From the NCBI RefSeq assembly GCF_028023875.1, contig NZ_JAQIPB010000003.1, positions 558,001-622,000 of the forward strand: 64,000 nucleotides of DNA, written 5' to 3'. The notes beneath the pieces are model-generated. The model did no database searches and was not told the origin of the DNA. It saw only the letters and a program-made list of their open reading frames with translations. This document shows positions 34,381 through 42,431 of the stretch, in pieces (position 1 is the stretch's first letter; each line of letters opens with the position of its first letter). The DNA is from Xenophilus arseniciresistens. GTDB lineage: Bacteria > Pseudomonadota > Gammaproteobacteria > Burkholderiales > Burkholderiaceae_C. The translations under genes were made by a program, and so were the position numbers.

Positions 34381-35745
34381 ATGAAGCGACAAGTTTTGTC
34401 AGGCTGGCGGAGCGGGCCTGCGCGCCGTTGCCGGTCCGCCCTGGTGGGTGGTTTGATCATGCTGCTGAGCGCCTGCGGGGGTGGGGGCGGCGGGGGCTTC
34501 GGCGGCAGCGAGGGCAGCCCGGGTCTTGGCGGAGGCGGTGCAGGCGACCGGGAGGGCCAGAACGCCACGCCAATCCTGACAGCAACCTCCTATGTGGCAA
34601 GCGAGCAGAGCGACGCCGAGCGCTTCGACGCCTGCACCCATGATCCTGCCGTGGCCGTGGGCACGGGTGACACCGGCCGCCTGGCCGCGGGGCTGTCGGT
34701 GCATGCCGTGGAAGCCAACCAGGGCGTGGGCATCGCGCTGGCCAGCAAGGGCAACCTGCTGACCGACGCCGCGGCCCGGCCGGCGCCGCTGATCACGGAC
34801 CGCCCGCTGAAGCTGCGTGCGCAATGGAAGCTCAAGGCCGGGTTTGCGCCGCGCGACATCGAAGGGCGGCTGGTCATCCGCAACGGCACCAGCGAATACG
34901 TGTTCCGGCAGACGCGCCGGGTCGAAGGCACGAGCAACTGGACGGCCAACTTCTTCTCATGGACCGTGCCGCGCTGCCTGGTCAGGGCCGAAACCGCGTG
35001 GGCCATCGGCTTCTACGACCTCACGACCAGCGGCCAGGCAGGCACGGGCCGGCTGCCTGCGACGGGCGTGACGCCGCTGGCGCCATGGTCCGACAAGATG
35101 GAGCTGAACGTCGTCTTCGTGCCCATCAACGCCACGCGCGGCGTGGGAGGCCAGACTTGTGTTTCCTACCTGGGCCAGGAAGCCTCGCACAACACCGACT
35201 TCAGCAACACCCAGATCCAGCAGGACCTCAAGGCCTACCTGATGTCCATCCTGCCGGTGCAGAACGTCAACATGGTCATGAAGCCCCCCATGGACGTCAG
35301 TTGGGGCGACGCCTGTGATAGCGACTGGCCGACCTTCACCGCCCTGCGCACCCTGCGCGCGCAGGAGGCCAAGGGCGACAACTGGTACTACCAGGGCCTG
35401 GTGCCCTTCGATCCGGGCTGGAGCGGCTATGCCGCGCTGGCGGACGACAGCCGCCAGGCCGACCGCACCAGTTGGGCCGAAGCCTGGGACTACCTGCCCA
35501 TCCTGTCGGCGCATGAGCTGATCCACAACAACGGCCTGAGCCACCGCGACGGCAACATCACGGCCTGGGGCTGGGGGCCCTATGACGGCCCGTACCCGTG
35601 GGCGGGTCGTCCGTCCCTGGGCACGCTGAAGGATCCTGCGTCCTACCGCGACATCATGAATGCGGGCGCCAGCGGGACGATGTGGATCGACGTGGGGGCC
35701 TACAAGAGCGTGGCCCAGCGCGTGCGCACCCTGAGCAGTTGGTAA
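34381..35745 (+). CDS. Putative metzincin-type zinc metallopeptidase lipoprotein, copy A
   Basis: Unrecognised lipoprotein of 454 residues. The leader ends in 'MLLSAC' (lipobox), then seven Gly and a Gly-rich linker to about residue 70. The body has no family I can name, but near the C-terminus it holds 'HELIHNNGLSH' from His378, exactly the HExxHxxGxxH zinc pattern of metzincins, followed by an Asp after one residue, and 'YRDIMNA' with Met426 about 48 residues later as a candidate Met-turn. Four Cys in the body ('DACTHD', 'VPRCLV', 'GQTCVS', 'GDACDS') could form disulfides. AGGGGAG precedes the ATG. It is predicted to sit on the envelope; its peptidase activity is inference from the motif. 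Confidence 0.75.
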   Translation: MKRQVLSGWRSGPARRCRSALVGGLIMLLSACGGGGGGGFGGSEGSPGLGGGGAGDREGQNATPILTATSYVASEQSDAERFDACTHDPAVAVGTGDTGRLAAGLSVHAVEANQGVGIALASKGNLLTDAAARPAPLITDRPLKLRAQWKLKAGFAPRDIEGRLVIRNGTSEYVFRQTRRVEGTSNWTANFFSWTVPRCLVRAETAWAIGFYDLTTSGQAGTGRLPATGVTPLAPWSDKMELNVVFVPINATRGVGGQTCVSYLGQEASHNTDFSNTQIQQDLKAYLMSILPVQNVNMVMKPPMDVSWGDACDSDWPTFTALRTLRAQEAKGDNWYYQGLVPFDPGWSGYAALADDSRQADRTSWAEAWDYLPILSAHELIHNNGLSHRDGNITAWGWGPYDGPYPWAGRPSLGTLKDPASYRDIMNAGASGTMWIDVGAYKSVAQRVRTLSSW

Positions 35746-35863
35746 GCCGGGCGCTTCCTGCCCTTGCGGCCCGGCGCAACAGCGCAAGGTGGCCTTGCTG
35801 GCACGCCAAAGCGTCGGGGCGAAGCGATGTGAAAGATCACGACTAAAAAAGGGACAAACTCAT

Positions 35864-37249
35864 ATGAAGACACAGGCTTTGTCAGGCAGGCGGAGCGGGG
35901 CTGCGCGCCGTTGCCGATCGGCCCTGGTGGGTGGCTTGATCATGCTGGTGACCGCCTGCGGGGGCGGCGGTGGGGGTGGAGGCGGCGGCATCGCCCTGGG
36001 CCCCGTGGGCGGCGGCCCCGGTGGCGACAGCGCCCCGGCTCCCGCACAGACCGCCAGCGGCGGCAATGCCCCTGCCCCGACCACGCCCGGGACGCCAGCG
36101 GGCCCCGCGCAGGGCGACGCCCAGCGCTTTGAAGCCTGCACCCACGACCCGGCCGTGGCGGTGGGCAAAGGCGACGAAGGCACGCTGGCCTCGGGGCTGT
36201 CGGTGCTGGCGGTGGAAGGCAACCAGGGCGTGGGCATCACACTGGCCAGCAATGGCGCCGTGCTGACCGACGCCGCGGCCCGGCCGGCGCCGCTGATCAC
36301 CGACCGGCCCCTGATGCTGCGCGCGCAATGGAAAAGCAGCGCCGAGTACGTGCCGCGCGACATCGAAGGGCGGCTGGTCATCCGCAACGGCAGCAGCGAA
36401 TACGTGTTCCGGCAGACGCGCCGGGTCGAAGGCACGAGCAACTGGACGGCCAACTTCTTCTCATGGACCGTGCCGCGCTGCCTGGTCAGGGCCGAAACCG
36501 CCTGGGCCATCGGCTTCTACGACCTCACGACCAGCGGCCAGGCGGGCACGGGTCGGCTGCCTGCGACGGGCGTGACGCCGCTGGCCCCCTGGTCCGACAA
36601 GATGGAGCTGAACGTGGTCTTCGTGCCCATCAACGCCACGCGCGGCGTGGGAGGCCAGACTTGTGCGTCCTACCTGGGCCACGAGGCCTCGCACAACACC
36701 GACTTCGGCGACGCCCAGGTGCAGCAGGACCTGAAGGCCTACCTGATGTCCATGCTGCCGGTGCAGAACGTGAACATGGTCATGCACGCGCCTGTGGCTG
36801 CAAGCTGGGGCGATGCCTGCAACGACGACTCGGCCACCTTCACCGCCTTGCGCACCCTGCGCGCGCAGGAGGCCAAGGGCGACAACTGGTACTACCAGGG
36901 CCTGGTGCCCTTCGATCCGGGCTGGAGCGGCTATGCCCTGCGGGCGGACGACAGCCGCGACGCCGACCGCACCAGTTGGGTCGAGGCCTGGGACTACCTG
37001 CCCATCCTGTCCACGCACGAGCTGATCCACAACAACGGCCTGGGCCACCGCGACGGCAACATCACGGCCTGGGGCTGGGGCCCCTACGACGGCCCCTACC
37101 CGTGGGAAGGCCGTCCGTCCCTGGGCACGCTCAAGGATCCGCAGACCTACCGCGACATCATGAACACGTCCGCGGGCGGAGAGATGTGGATCGACGTGGA
37201 GGCCTACAACAGCGTGGCCCAGCGCGTGCGCACCCTGAGCAGTTGGTAG
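35864..37249 (+). CDS. Putative metzincin-type zinc metallopeptidase lipoprotein, copy B
   Basis: Paralogue of the preceding gene, 461 residues. The leader 'RRCRSALVGGLIML' is identical up to the lipobox 'LVTAC', followed by nine Gly and an Ala/Pro/Gly linker unlike that of copy A. From about residue 85 the two proteins are roughly nine-tenths identical. The zinc motif reads 'HELIHNNGLGH' (His385), and the Met-turn candidate 'YRDIMNT' is at Met433. The ribosome binding site (AAAAGGGAC) is weaker than in copy A. 118 bases separate the two genes, and a strong terminator follows, so both may be on one transcript. Confidence 0.75.
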   Translation: MKTQALSGRRSGAARRCRSALVGGLIMLVTACGGGGGGGGGGIALGPVGGGPGGDSAPAPAQTASGGNAPAPTTPGTPAGPAQGDAQRFEACTHDPAVAVGKGDEGTLASGLSVLAVEGNQGVGITLASNGAVLTDAAARPAPLITDRPLMLRAQWKSSAEYVPRDIEGRLVIRNGSSEYVFRQTRRVEGTSNWTANFFSWTVPRCLVRAETAWAIGFYDLTTSGQAGTGRLPATGVTPLAPWSDKMELNVVFVPINATRGVGGQTCASYLGHEASHNTDFGDAQVQQDLKAYLMSMLPVQNVNMVMHAPVAASWGDACNDDSATFTALRTLRAQEAKGDNWYYQGLVPFDPGWSGYALRADDSRDADRTSWVEAWDYLPILSTHELIHNNGLGHRDGNITAWGWGPYDGPYPWEGRPSLGTLKDPQTYRDIMNTSAGGEMWIDVEAYNSVAQRVRTLSSW

Positions 37250-37276
37250 GCCGCACGGCCCGCGCCGCAATCGAAA

Positions 37277-37315
37277 AAGAAAGCTCCGGCGCCGCGCGGC
37301 GCCGGAGCTTTTTTT
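37277..37315 (+). terminator. Bidirectional rho-independent terminator
   Basis: A 30-base perfect palindrome (37281-37310, arms AAGCTCCGGCGCCGC and its complement) flanked by an A-rich run on the left and seven T on the right. It closes the metallopeptidase unit and, from the other side, the minus-strand gene ending at 37341. Confidence 0.92.
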
Positions 37316-37340
37316 CTTGCGCTGACGGGTGCGCTGGCTG

Positions 37341-38333
37341 TCAGTCCAGCTTCAGGCCCACGTCCTGCGCGGCCTTGGGCAGCACGGCCAGCTCGCGCTG
37401 CAGCACTTGGGCAAAAGCCTCGGGCGTGTTGCCGCTGGCCGGCGCCACGCCGCCCAGGTCCAGCAGGCGCTGGCGGAAGGCCGGCTCGGCCGTGATCTTG
37501 GCGATCTTCTCGCCCAGCAGCTTGACCACGGGCGCGGGCGTCTTGGCCGGCGCCACCACGCCGAACCACACATCGAAGTCCACGCCGCCGGGCACGCCCT
37601 GCTCGGTCAGCGTGGGGATGGCGGGCCACAGCTCCGAGCGGCCCTGGCGCAGCTGGCCGATGGCCTTGAGCTTGCCCGACTGGATGAAGCTGCGCACGTC
37701 GCCCGTGCCCAGCAGGCCCCAGGCCACTTCATTGGCCATCAGCGCCTGCACCAGCGGCGCGCCGCCCTTGTAGGGCACATGGGTGAAGTTGCCGTTGGCG
37801 TGGCTGTTGACCGATTCCGAGGCCAGGTGCGAGAGCCCGCCCGCGCCGGCCGAGCCATAGGCCATGCCGCCCTTGCCGGCCTTCTTGCCGGCCTCCAGCA
37901 GTTCCTTGACGTTCTTGTAGGGCGACTTCTCGGGCACCACCAGCAGCAGCGGCGCCAGCGACACGCGCGAGATCGGCACGAAGTCTGTCGCCTGGAAGCC
38001 GGCCTTGCTGTAGATCACGGGGTTGATGGAGAGCATGCCCGTGAGCGTCATGGCCAGCGAATAGCCGTCGGGCCCGCCCTGCAGCACGTTGGTCATGGCG
38101 ATGTTGCCGCCGGCGCCGGGCCGGTTCTCCACGATGACCGGCTGGCCCAGCTCTTCCTGCAGCCGGGGCTGCAGCGTGCGCGCGGCCACGTCGGTGGCGC
38201 CGCCGGCCGGGTAGGGCACGACGAGGCGGATCGGCTTGCTGGGGTAGCTGCCCTGCGCCAGTGCCGCCGCGCCCAGGCCAAGGGACAGAGCGCCCGTCAT
38301 GACGATGCGGCCGATGAGAGAGAGGGTTCGCAC
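37341..38333 (-). CDS. Bug/TctC-family substrate-binding protein of the dehydratase/lyase module
   Basis: Periplasmic receptor of 330 residues. The signal peptide ends at 'AAALAQ'; then come 'YPSKPIRLVVPYPAGGATDV', 'LGQPVIVENRPGAGGNIA', 'GPDGYSLAMT' and 'FTHVPYKGGAPLVQALMANEV', all Bug hallmarks. GTG at 38333 is chosen because GGAGA lies seven bases upstream and the leader is complete; ATG 38300 is possible. It is the last gene of a minus-strand unit with an isocitrate-lyase-family enzyme and aconitase-like subunits, so its ligand is probably the di- or tricarboxylate broken down by them. Confidence 0.9.
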   Translation of the reverse strand: MRTLSLIGRIVMTGALSLGLGAAALAQGSYPSKPIRLVVPYPAGGATDVAARTLQPRLQEELGQPVIVENRPGAGGNIAMTNVLQGGPDGYSLAMTLTGMLSINPVIYSKAGFQATDFVPISRVSLAPLLLVVPEKSPYKNVKELLEAGKKAGKGGMAYGSAGAGGLSHLASESVNSHANGNFTHVPYKGGAPLVQALMANEVAWGLLGTGDVRSFIQSGKLKAIGQLRQGRSELWPAIPTLTEQGVPGGVDFDVWFGVVAPAKTPAPVVKLLGEKIAKITAEPAFRQRLLDLGGVAPASGNTPEAFAQVLQRELAVLPKAAQDVGLKLD

Positions 38334-38372
38334 GGTGTGGTCTCCGGTTGTTCTAGATGGGAAAGGTGAATC

Positions 38373-39254
38373 TCAATGCGCCCTGGCGGTTTCGTAGTGC
38401 GCCTGGCGCTCTTCCAGCGCATGCCAGCCGATCAGTTCCTTGAAGGCGGCCATGGTCGTCTGTTCGAAGGGCAGGTCCGCGAAGTCGCCCGAGCGGCGGC
38501 GCGCCAGTTCGGCCAGGTTGGCCTGCACTGCATGCACGGTCGTGAGCAGGCCCGCGATGGGGTAGGAGGCGAAGGCCGCCACGCTTTCGATCTGCGCGCG
38601 CGTGAGCGCCGTCATCCAGGTGCCGGCCATCAGCTGCAGCGACAGGCGCTTGCCGCAAGCCTCGCGCAGCTGCACCAGTTGCGCATGGCTGTTGAAGGTG
38701 CGCGAGATCGGCTGGATCAGGTCGGCGCCCGCCTCGGCATAGCGCGCGGCGCGCTCCAGCGCCTCGCCCGGGTCCATGGCGTCGGTGCGCGCGACGATCA
38801 GCAGGTCGGGGTCGGTGCGCGCATCCAGCGCGGCCTGGATGCGCGCGACGGCGTCAGCCACCGACACCAGCGTGGACGTGGTGGTGGCGGCCGGGCAGCG
38901 CTTGGGGCTGATCTGGTCCTCGATCTGCAGCGCCGCGGCGCCGGCCTTTTCGAATTCACGCACGGTGCGGCCCATGTTCAGCACGCTGCCGTAGCCGGTG
39001 TCCGCATCCACGAAGATGGGCTTGCGCACGACGTTGGCCATGCGGTTGACGGTGGCCACGTTCTCGCTGAGCGTGTACAGCTCCATGTCCGGCTGGCCCA
39101 GCAGCGCGGCCGAGATGCCGAAGCCGGTGCTGAAGATGCCGTCGAAGGGCGACTGGTCCACCAGCAGGGCCGACAGCGCGTCCTGCGCGCCGCCGAACCA
39201 GAGGGTGGAACCGTCGTTGATGCGCTGGCGCAGCGCCTGGCGGGATGAAGTCAT
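38373..39254 (-). CDS. Isocitrate lyase / PEP mutase family lyase
   Basis: Mg2+-dependent TIM-barrel enzyme of 293 residues. The family signature 'FVDADTGYGSVLNMGRTVREF' (positions 38952-39014) is near residue 82, with the metal-binding Asp pair; 'QIEDQISPKRC' gives the flexible active-site loop, where the Cys corresponds to the KKCGH Cys of true isocitrate and methylisocitrate lyases, here in a 'PKRCPA' context. Relatives split 2-methylisocitrate, 2,3-dimethylmalate or oxaloacetate. The location beside aconitase-family subunits argues for a hydroxy-acid lyase rather than a PEP mutase. Confidence 0.82.
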   Translation of the reverse strand: MTSSRQALRQRINDGSTLWFGGAQDALSALLVDQSPFDGIFSTGFGISAALLGQPDMELYTLSENVATVNRMANVVRKPIFVDADTGYGSVLNMGRTVREFEKAGAAALQIEDQISPKRCPAATTTSTLVSVADAVARIQAALDARTDPDLLIVARTDAMDPGEALERAARYAEAGADLIQPISRTFNSHAQLVQLREACGKRLSLQLMAGTWMTALTRAQIESVAAFASYPIAGLLTTVHAVQANLAELARRRSGDFADLPFEQTTMAAFKELIGWHALEERQAHYETARAH

Positions 39255-39336
39255 GGCAAGTCTCCGAAGAAGGGATGAGGCGCCGCGCCGGCAGGGCGCG
39301 GCGCGGCCAGGGTCGGGGTTGAGGCAGGCAGCAGGC

Positions 39337-39885
39337 TCAGGCTGCCTTGGCCTGGTCCTGCGCCCGGGTCTGCGCCATGCGACGCTTGAGGTAGGGAATG
39401 AGGCCGCCGGCTTCGAGCATGCCGCGCTCCGAAGGCGCGAAGGGCTGCAGCGCCAGCGTCTTGCCCGTGCGCAGGTTCTTCACCTCGCTGCGCGCCCAGT
39501 CCACCGTCAGTTCGTCGCCGCGCGCCACGGCCGCGCGGATGCCCGGGCAGGTCACGAGCGGAAAGCCCATGCTCATCTCGCCGCGGAAGAAGCCCGGCGA
39601 GAAGGACTCGGCGATCACCGCCGAAATGCCCAGGTGCCGCATGGCGCGCATGGCCGGGTAGTGCGGGTGGCCGTAGCCGAAGTTCTCGCCGCCCACCAGC
39701 AGATCGCCCTTGCTCACGGTGGAGGCAAAGTCGCTCACATAGTCCGACATGGCCAGCGCGGCCAGTTCCTTCACGTCGGTGATCTTGATGTTGCGCACAC
39801 CGACGATCAGGTCGATGTCGTAGTCGTCTTCCTCGAAGACCCAGGCCACGCGGCCACGCAGGTTCTGCAGGTTCGGCGGGCTCAT
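39337..39885 (-). CDS. Aconitase / 3-isopropylmalate dehydratase family small subunit
   Basis: Swivel-domain subunit of 182 residues, the LeuD-like partner of the large subunit coded just upstream. Landmarks are 'GRVAWVFEEDDYDIDLI' (N-terminal DD pair), 'LVGGENFGYGHPHYPAMRAMRHLGISAVIAESF' (39589-39687), with the substrate-loop 'NFGYGHP' in place of the 'NFGCGSSREHAPWAL' of true LeuD. That replacement speaks against isopropylmalate as substrate. Its ATG overlaps the large-subunit stop by four bases. Confidence 0.82.
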   Translation of the reverse strand: MSPPNLQNLRGRVAWVFEEDDYDIDLIVGVRNIKITDVKELAALAMSDYVSDFASTVSKGDLLVGGENFGYGHPHYPAMRAMRHLGISAVIAESFSPGFFRGEMSMGFPLVTCPGIRAAVARGDELTVDWARSEVKNLRTGKTLALQPFAPSERGMLEAGGLIPYLKRRMAQTRAQDQAKAA

Positions 39886-41204
39886 GCGCCGGCTCCTTCG
39901 GCCGCGGCAGCCTGCGCGAGAAGGTAGGGCCGCGGATCGGCGATGCGCCCTTCGAGCGCAGATGCCGCCACCACCGCCGCATTGCAGATGTAGATCTCCG
40001 AATCCACGCTGCCCATCCGGCCGGGCGTGTTCAGCGTGCCGGTGGAGACCGCGCGCTGGCCGTCGCTCATGGTGGCGATGCGGCCGAAGCAGTAGTCGCA
40101 ACTGGGCGAGCTGATGAAGGCGCCCGCCTCTACCAGCGTCTCGATCAGCCCTTCGCGCGCGGCCGCCGCCATGATGGCCCTGGAAGTGGGCACCACATGC
40201 AGCTGGAAGCCCGGCTGGATGCGCCGCCCGCGCAGCACATCGGCCGCGATGCGCAGGTCTTCCAGCCGGCCGCTGGCGCAGGAGCCCAGGTAGCCGGTGT
40301 GCACTTCCACATGGGTGTAGTCCTTGAGGTCGCGCGTGTTGGCCGGGCTGGGCGGCACCACCACGATGGGCTCCAGATCGGAGATGTCGATCTTCACCAC
40401 GCGTTCGTACACGGCATCGGCATCGGGGTAGACCGGCTCCAGCGCCACCTTGGCGCGGCCCTTCACGTAGTCCAGCGTCTTGGCGTCGGGCGCGATCAGC
40501 ATGGTGGTGGCGCCCAGGAACATCGCCTGGCCGCACAGCACCTGCCGGCCTTCGATGCTCATCGCGTCGATCACCGGGCCGCAAAGCTCCACCACCTTGA
40601 AGCGGCAGGAGGCCGGGCCCATCACGCGCACCATGTGGTGGAACACGTCGCGCGCCATCACGCCGGGCTGCAGCGTGCCCGTGAGTTCGACCTTGATGGT
40701 GGCCGGCACGGTCAGGGTGAGGGTCTCGGTGGCGAAGGCTTCCACCACGCCCTTGCGCGCGCCGAAGGCGAAGGTGCCAAAAGCGCCCAACTGGCTCACA
40801 TGGCCATCGAAGTGCACGGCGAAGGCGCCCGGCGTGGCGTAGCCCATCTCGGCCGAGACCTGGTGGCCGATGCCCTCGCGCTCGACCACCGGCACGCCCT
40901 GCTCCCTGCCCCAGGCGCGGGTGATCTTGTGCAGCTCTTCTTCCTTGGGCGCGGTGGCCGGCACCATGTGGTCGATGAAGAGCACGAAGCGCTCGGGGCT
41001 GGAGACCTTCTCGACGCCGAAGTCCTCGCGCGTTTCCTTGAAGAACACGTCGGTGTAGCCGGGAAAGTCATAGCTGATCACGAAGTCCGGGCGGGCCGTG
41101 ATCTCGTCACCGGGCGACACGCGGGCCAGGCCCGAAGCGCGCGCCAGGATCTTTTCAGTCATCGTCTGGGGCATCTGCAAATCCGTTCCATCAACTTCCA
41201 CCAT
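39882..41204 (-). CDS. Aconitase / 3-isopropylmalate dehydratase family large subunit
   Basis: Iron-sulfur hydro-lyase subunit of about 440 residues. Two of the cluster regions are clear: 'GYLGSCASGR' (about residue 325) and 'SPSCDYCFGR' (about 386), giving the three Cys of a [4Fe-4S] cluster. The start 'TMTEKILARASG' and 'FIDHMVPATAPKEEELHK' match LeuC/aconitase. The first ATG (41204) is given; ATGs at 41174 and 41162 are closer to the usual N-terminus and no ribosome binding site decides. A true leuC normally sits with leuB; here it pairs with a lyase and IclR regulator, suggesting a catabolic role. Confidence 0.83.
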   Translation of the reverse strand: MVEVDGTDLQMPQTMTEKILARASGLARVSPGDEITARPDFVISYDFPGYTDVFFKETREDFGVEKVSSPERFVLFIDHMVPATAPKEEELHKITRAWGREQGVPVVEREGIGHQVSAEMGYATPGAFAVHFDGHVSQLGAFGTFAFGARKGVVEAFATETLTLTVPATIKVELTGTLQPGVMARDVFHHMVRVMGPASCRFKVVELCGPVIDAMSIEGRQVLCGQAMFLGATTMLIAPDAKTLDYVKGRAKVALEPVYPDADAVYERVVKIDISDLEPIVVVPPSPANTRDLKDYTHVEVHTGYLGSCASGRLEDLRIAADVLRGRRIQPGFQLHVVPTSRAIMAAAAREGLIETLVEAGAFISSPSCDYCFGRIATMSDGQRAVSTGTLNTPGRMGSVDSEIYICNAAVVAASALEGRIADPRPYLLAQAAAAEGAGA

Positions 41205-41290
41205 GTGGTTGTTGATAAATCCTCATGCAGCCAATTACATTGGAGCCAGAGACAGGATCGCTCAGGAACAACCCGAGTTACTGCCACACT

Positions 41291-42148
41291 GTGGAAACTA
41301 AACGCAAAGCCCGCGCCGCCGCCAAGGCCGCCCCAACCCCGACCGAAACCGCCGCCCGCACCGGCACCCAGAGCATCGAAAGAGTGGTGGGCATGCTGCG
41401 CGTGGTGGCCTCGCGCGGGCGCCGCGGCATGCGCATTGCCGATGTGGTGAGCGTCAGCGGCCTGCCCATGTCCACCTGCTTTCGCATGCTGCAGCGGCTG
41501 GAGCTGGAGGGGCTGGTGGTGCGCGATGCCATGACGCGCAAGTACCACCTGGGCCCGCTGCTGTACGAGCTGGGCCTGCTGGCGCAGCCGCGCTACCGCT
41601 TGGCCGAGTTGTGCGAACAGGCCATGCACACCATCGCCGAACAGACGCAGGACACGGTCTACCTCAGCGAGCGGCGCGGCGCCGAATCCATCTGCACCAG
41701 CCGCGCGCTGGGCGACTATCCGATCCAGGCGCTAACGCTGGACGTGGGCATCCGCCGCCCCATGGGCGTGGGCGCGGGCGGCCTGGCCATCCTGGCCGGT
41801 CTGCCCGAATCAGAGGCGGCGCAGATCGTGGCCGCCAACAGCACGCGCTATGCGCGCTTCGGCGCCTTCGAGCCCGAATTCCTGCATGCTGCCCTGGCCC
41901 AGGCCCGCACGCAGGGCTACGCCTTTCTGGACAACGCGGCCACCCCCGGCACGGGCGCCGTGGGCGTGGCCTTTCCGCCCGACAACCCCATTGCCGCGAT
42001 CAGCGTGGCGGCCATCTCCAGCCGCCTGGGGCCGGAGCGCAGGGCCGAAGTCGCGCGCATCCTTCAGCAGCAGGTGCGCGGCATCTGCGCACTGCTGCAG
42101 GCGCAGGGCGCAGGCACGCCCGCCCCTGCAGCAGTGCGCAAACGCTAG
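41291..42148 (+). CDS. IclR-family transcriptional regulator
   Basis: Regulator of 285 residues: winged HTH in residues about 25-85 ('TQSIERVVGMLRVVASRGRRGM', 'VSVSGLPMSTCFRMLQRLELEG'; positions 41369-41527) and an IclR effector domain to the end ('GVGAGGLAILAGLP', 'ISVAAISSRLG'). It is divergent from the dehydratase/lyase/Bug unit and most probably controls it. GTG 41291 leaves an 86-base control region and a normal N-terminus; ATG 41225 would leave only 20 bases to the divergent start. An 11-base palindrome CCACACTGTGG lies over the chosen start. Confidence 0.82.
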   Translation: METKRKARAAAKAAPTPTETAARTGTQSIERVVGMLRVVASRGRRGMRIADVVSVSGLPMSTCFRMLQRLELEGLVVRDAMTRKYHLGPLLYELGLLAQPRYRLAELCEQAMHTIAEQTQDTVYLSERRGAESICTSRALGDYPIQALTLDVGIRRPMGVGAGGLAILAGLPESEAAQIVAANSTRYARFGAFEPEFLHAALAQARTQGYAFLDNAATPGTGAVGVAFPPDNPIAAISVAAISSRLGPERRAEVARILQQQVRGICALLQAQGAGTPAPAAVRKR

Positions 42149-42172
42149 AAGGCGTTCGAGATCGGTCTTGCC

Positions 42173-42370
42173 CTACGCGGGGCGGTGCAGTTGCGCGTCC
42201 AGCGCGCGCGTGCCCGCCGCCAGCGCGGCTTCGTAGCTGTCACAGCCTTCTTCGGCCCGACGCGCCACCCGCACCGGCGCGCCGCGCGCGTCCGTCTGCA
42301 TCAAAACCCACAGGAAGACACCGGGCTGGGGCTCTTCCACGGAAAGTTGAAGAGGTTCGTGGTTCATCAT
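42173..42370 (-). CDS. Small hypothetical protein (65 aa)
   Basis: Small protein beginning 'MMNHEPLQLSVEEPQPGVF' and containing 'VLMQTDARGAPVRVARRAEEG', ending 'LDAQLHRP'. It looks like a compact beta-strand/helix domain; the sequence is well formed and not low complexity, unlike the extended upstream frame, so I trim it to the double Met. No clear ribosome binding site is seen. It lies 61 bases beyond the MFS gene on the same strand and may be read through. Function unknown. Confidence 0.5.
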   Translation of the reverse strand: MMNHEPLQLSVEEPQPGVFLWVLMQTDARGAPVRVARRAEEGCDSYEAALAAGTRALDAQLHRPA

Positions 42371-42431
42371 TTCATGCTGCGCGCGGCCCCGCCCCCCTCG
42401 TGTCAGCCGATGTCGCATGAATGCCCAGGTA

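Larger units (their letters stand above)
34284..37249 (+). repeat. Tandem direct duplication of a ~1.5-kb unit (gene plus upstream region)
   Basis: Two copies of a gene and its leader lie head to tail, about 1.5 kb apart: unit A from 34284 to 35745, unit B from 35770 to 37249. A 20-base stretch about 80-100 bases before each start is identical in both (34284-34303 and 35770-35789), and long runs in the coding part, for example 34861-35095 against 36365-36599, differ at only a few bases. The linker-coding region after the lipobox differs freely. Confidence 0.92.
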
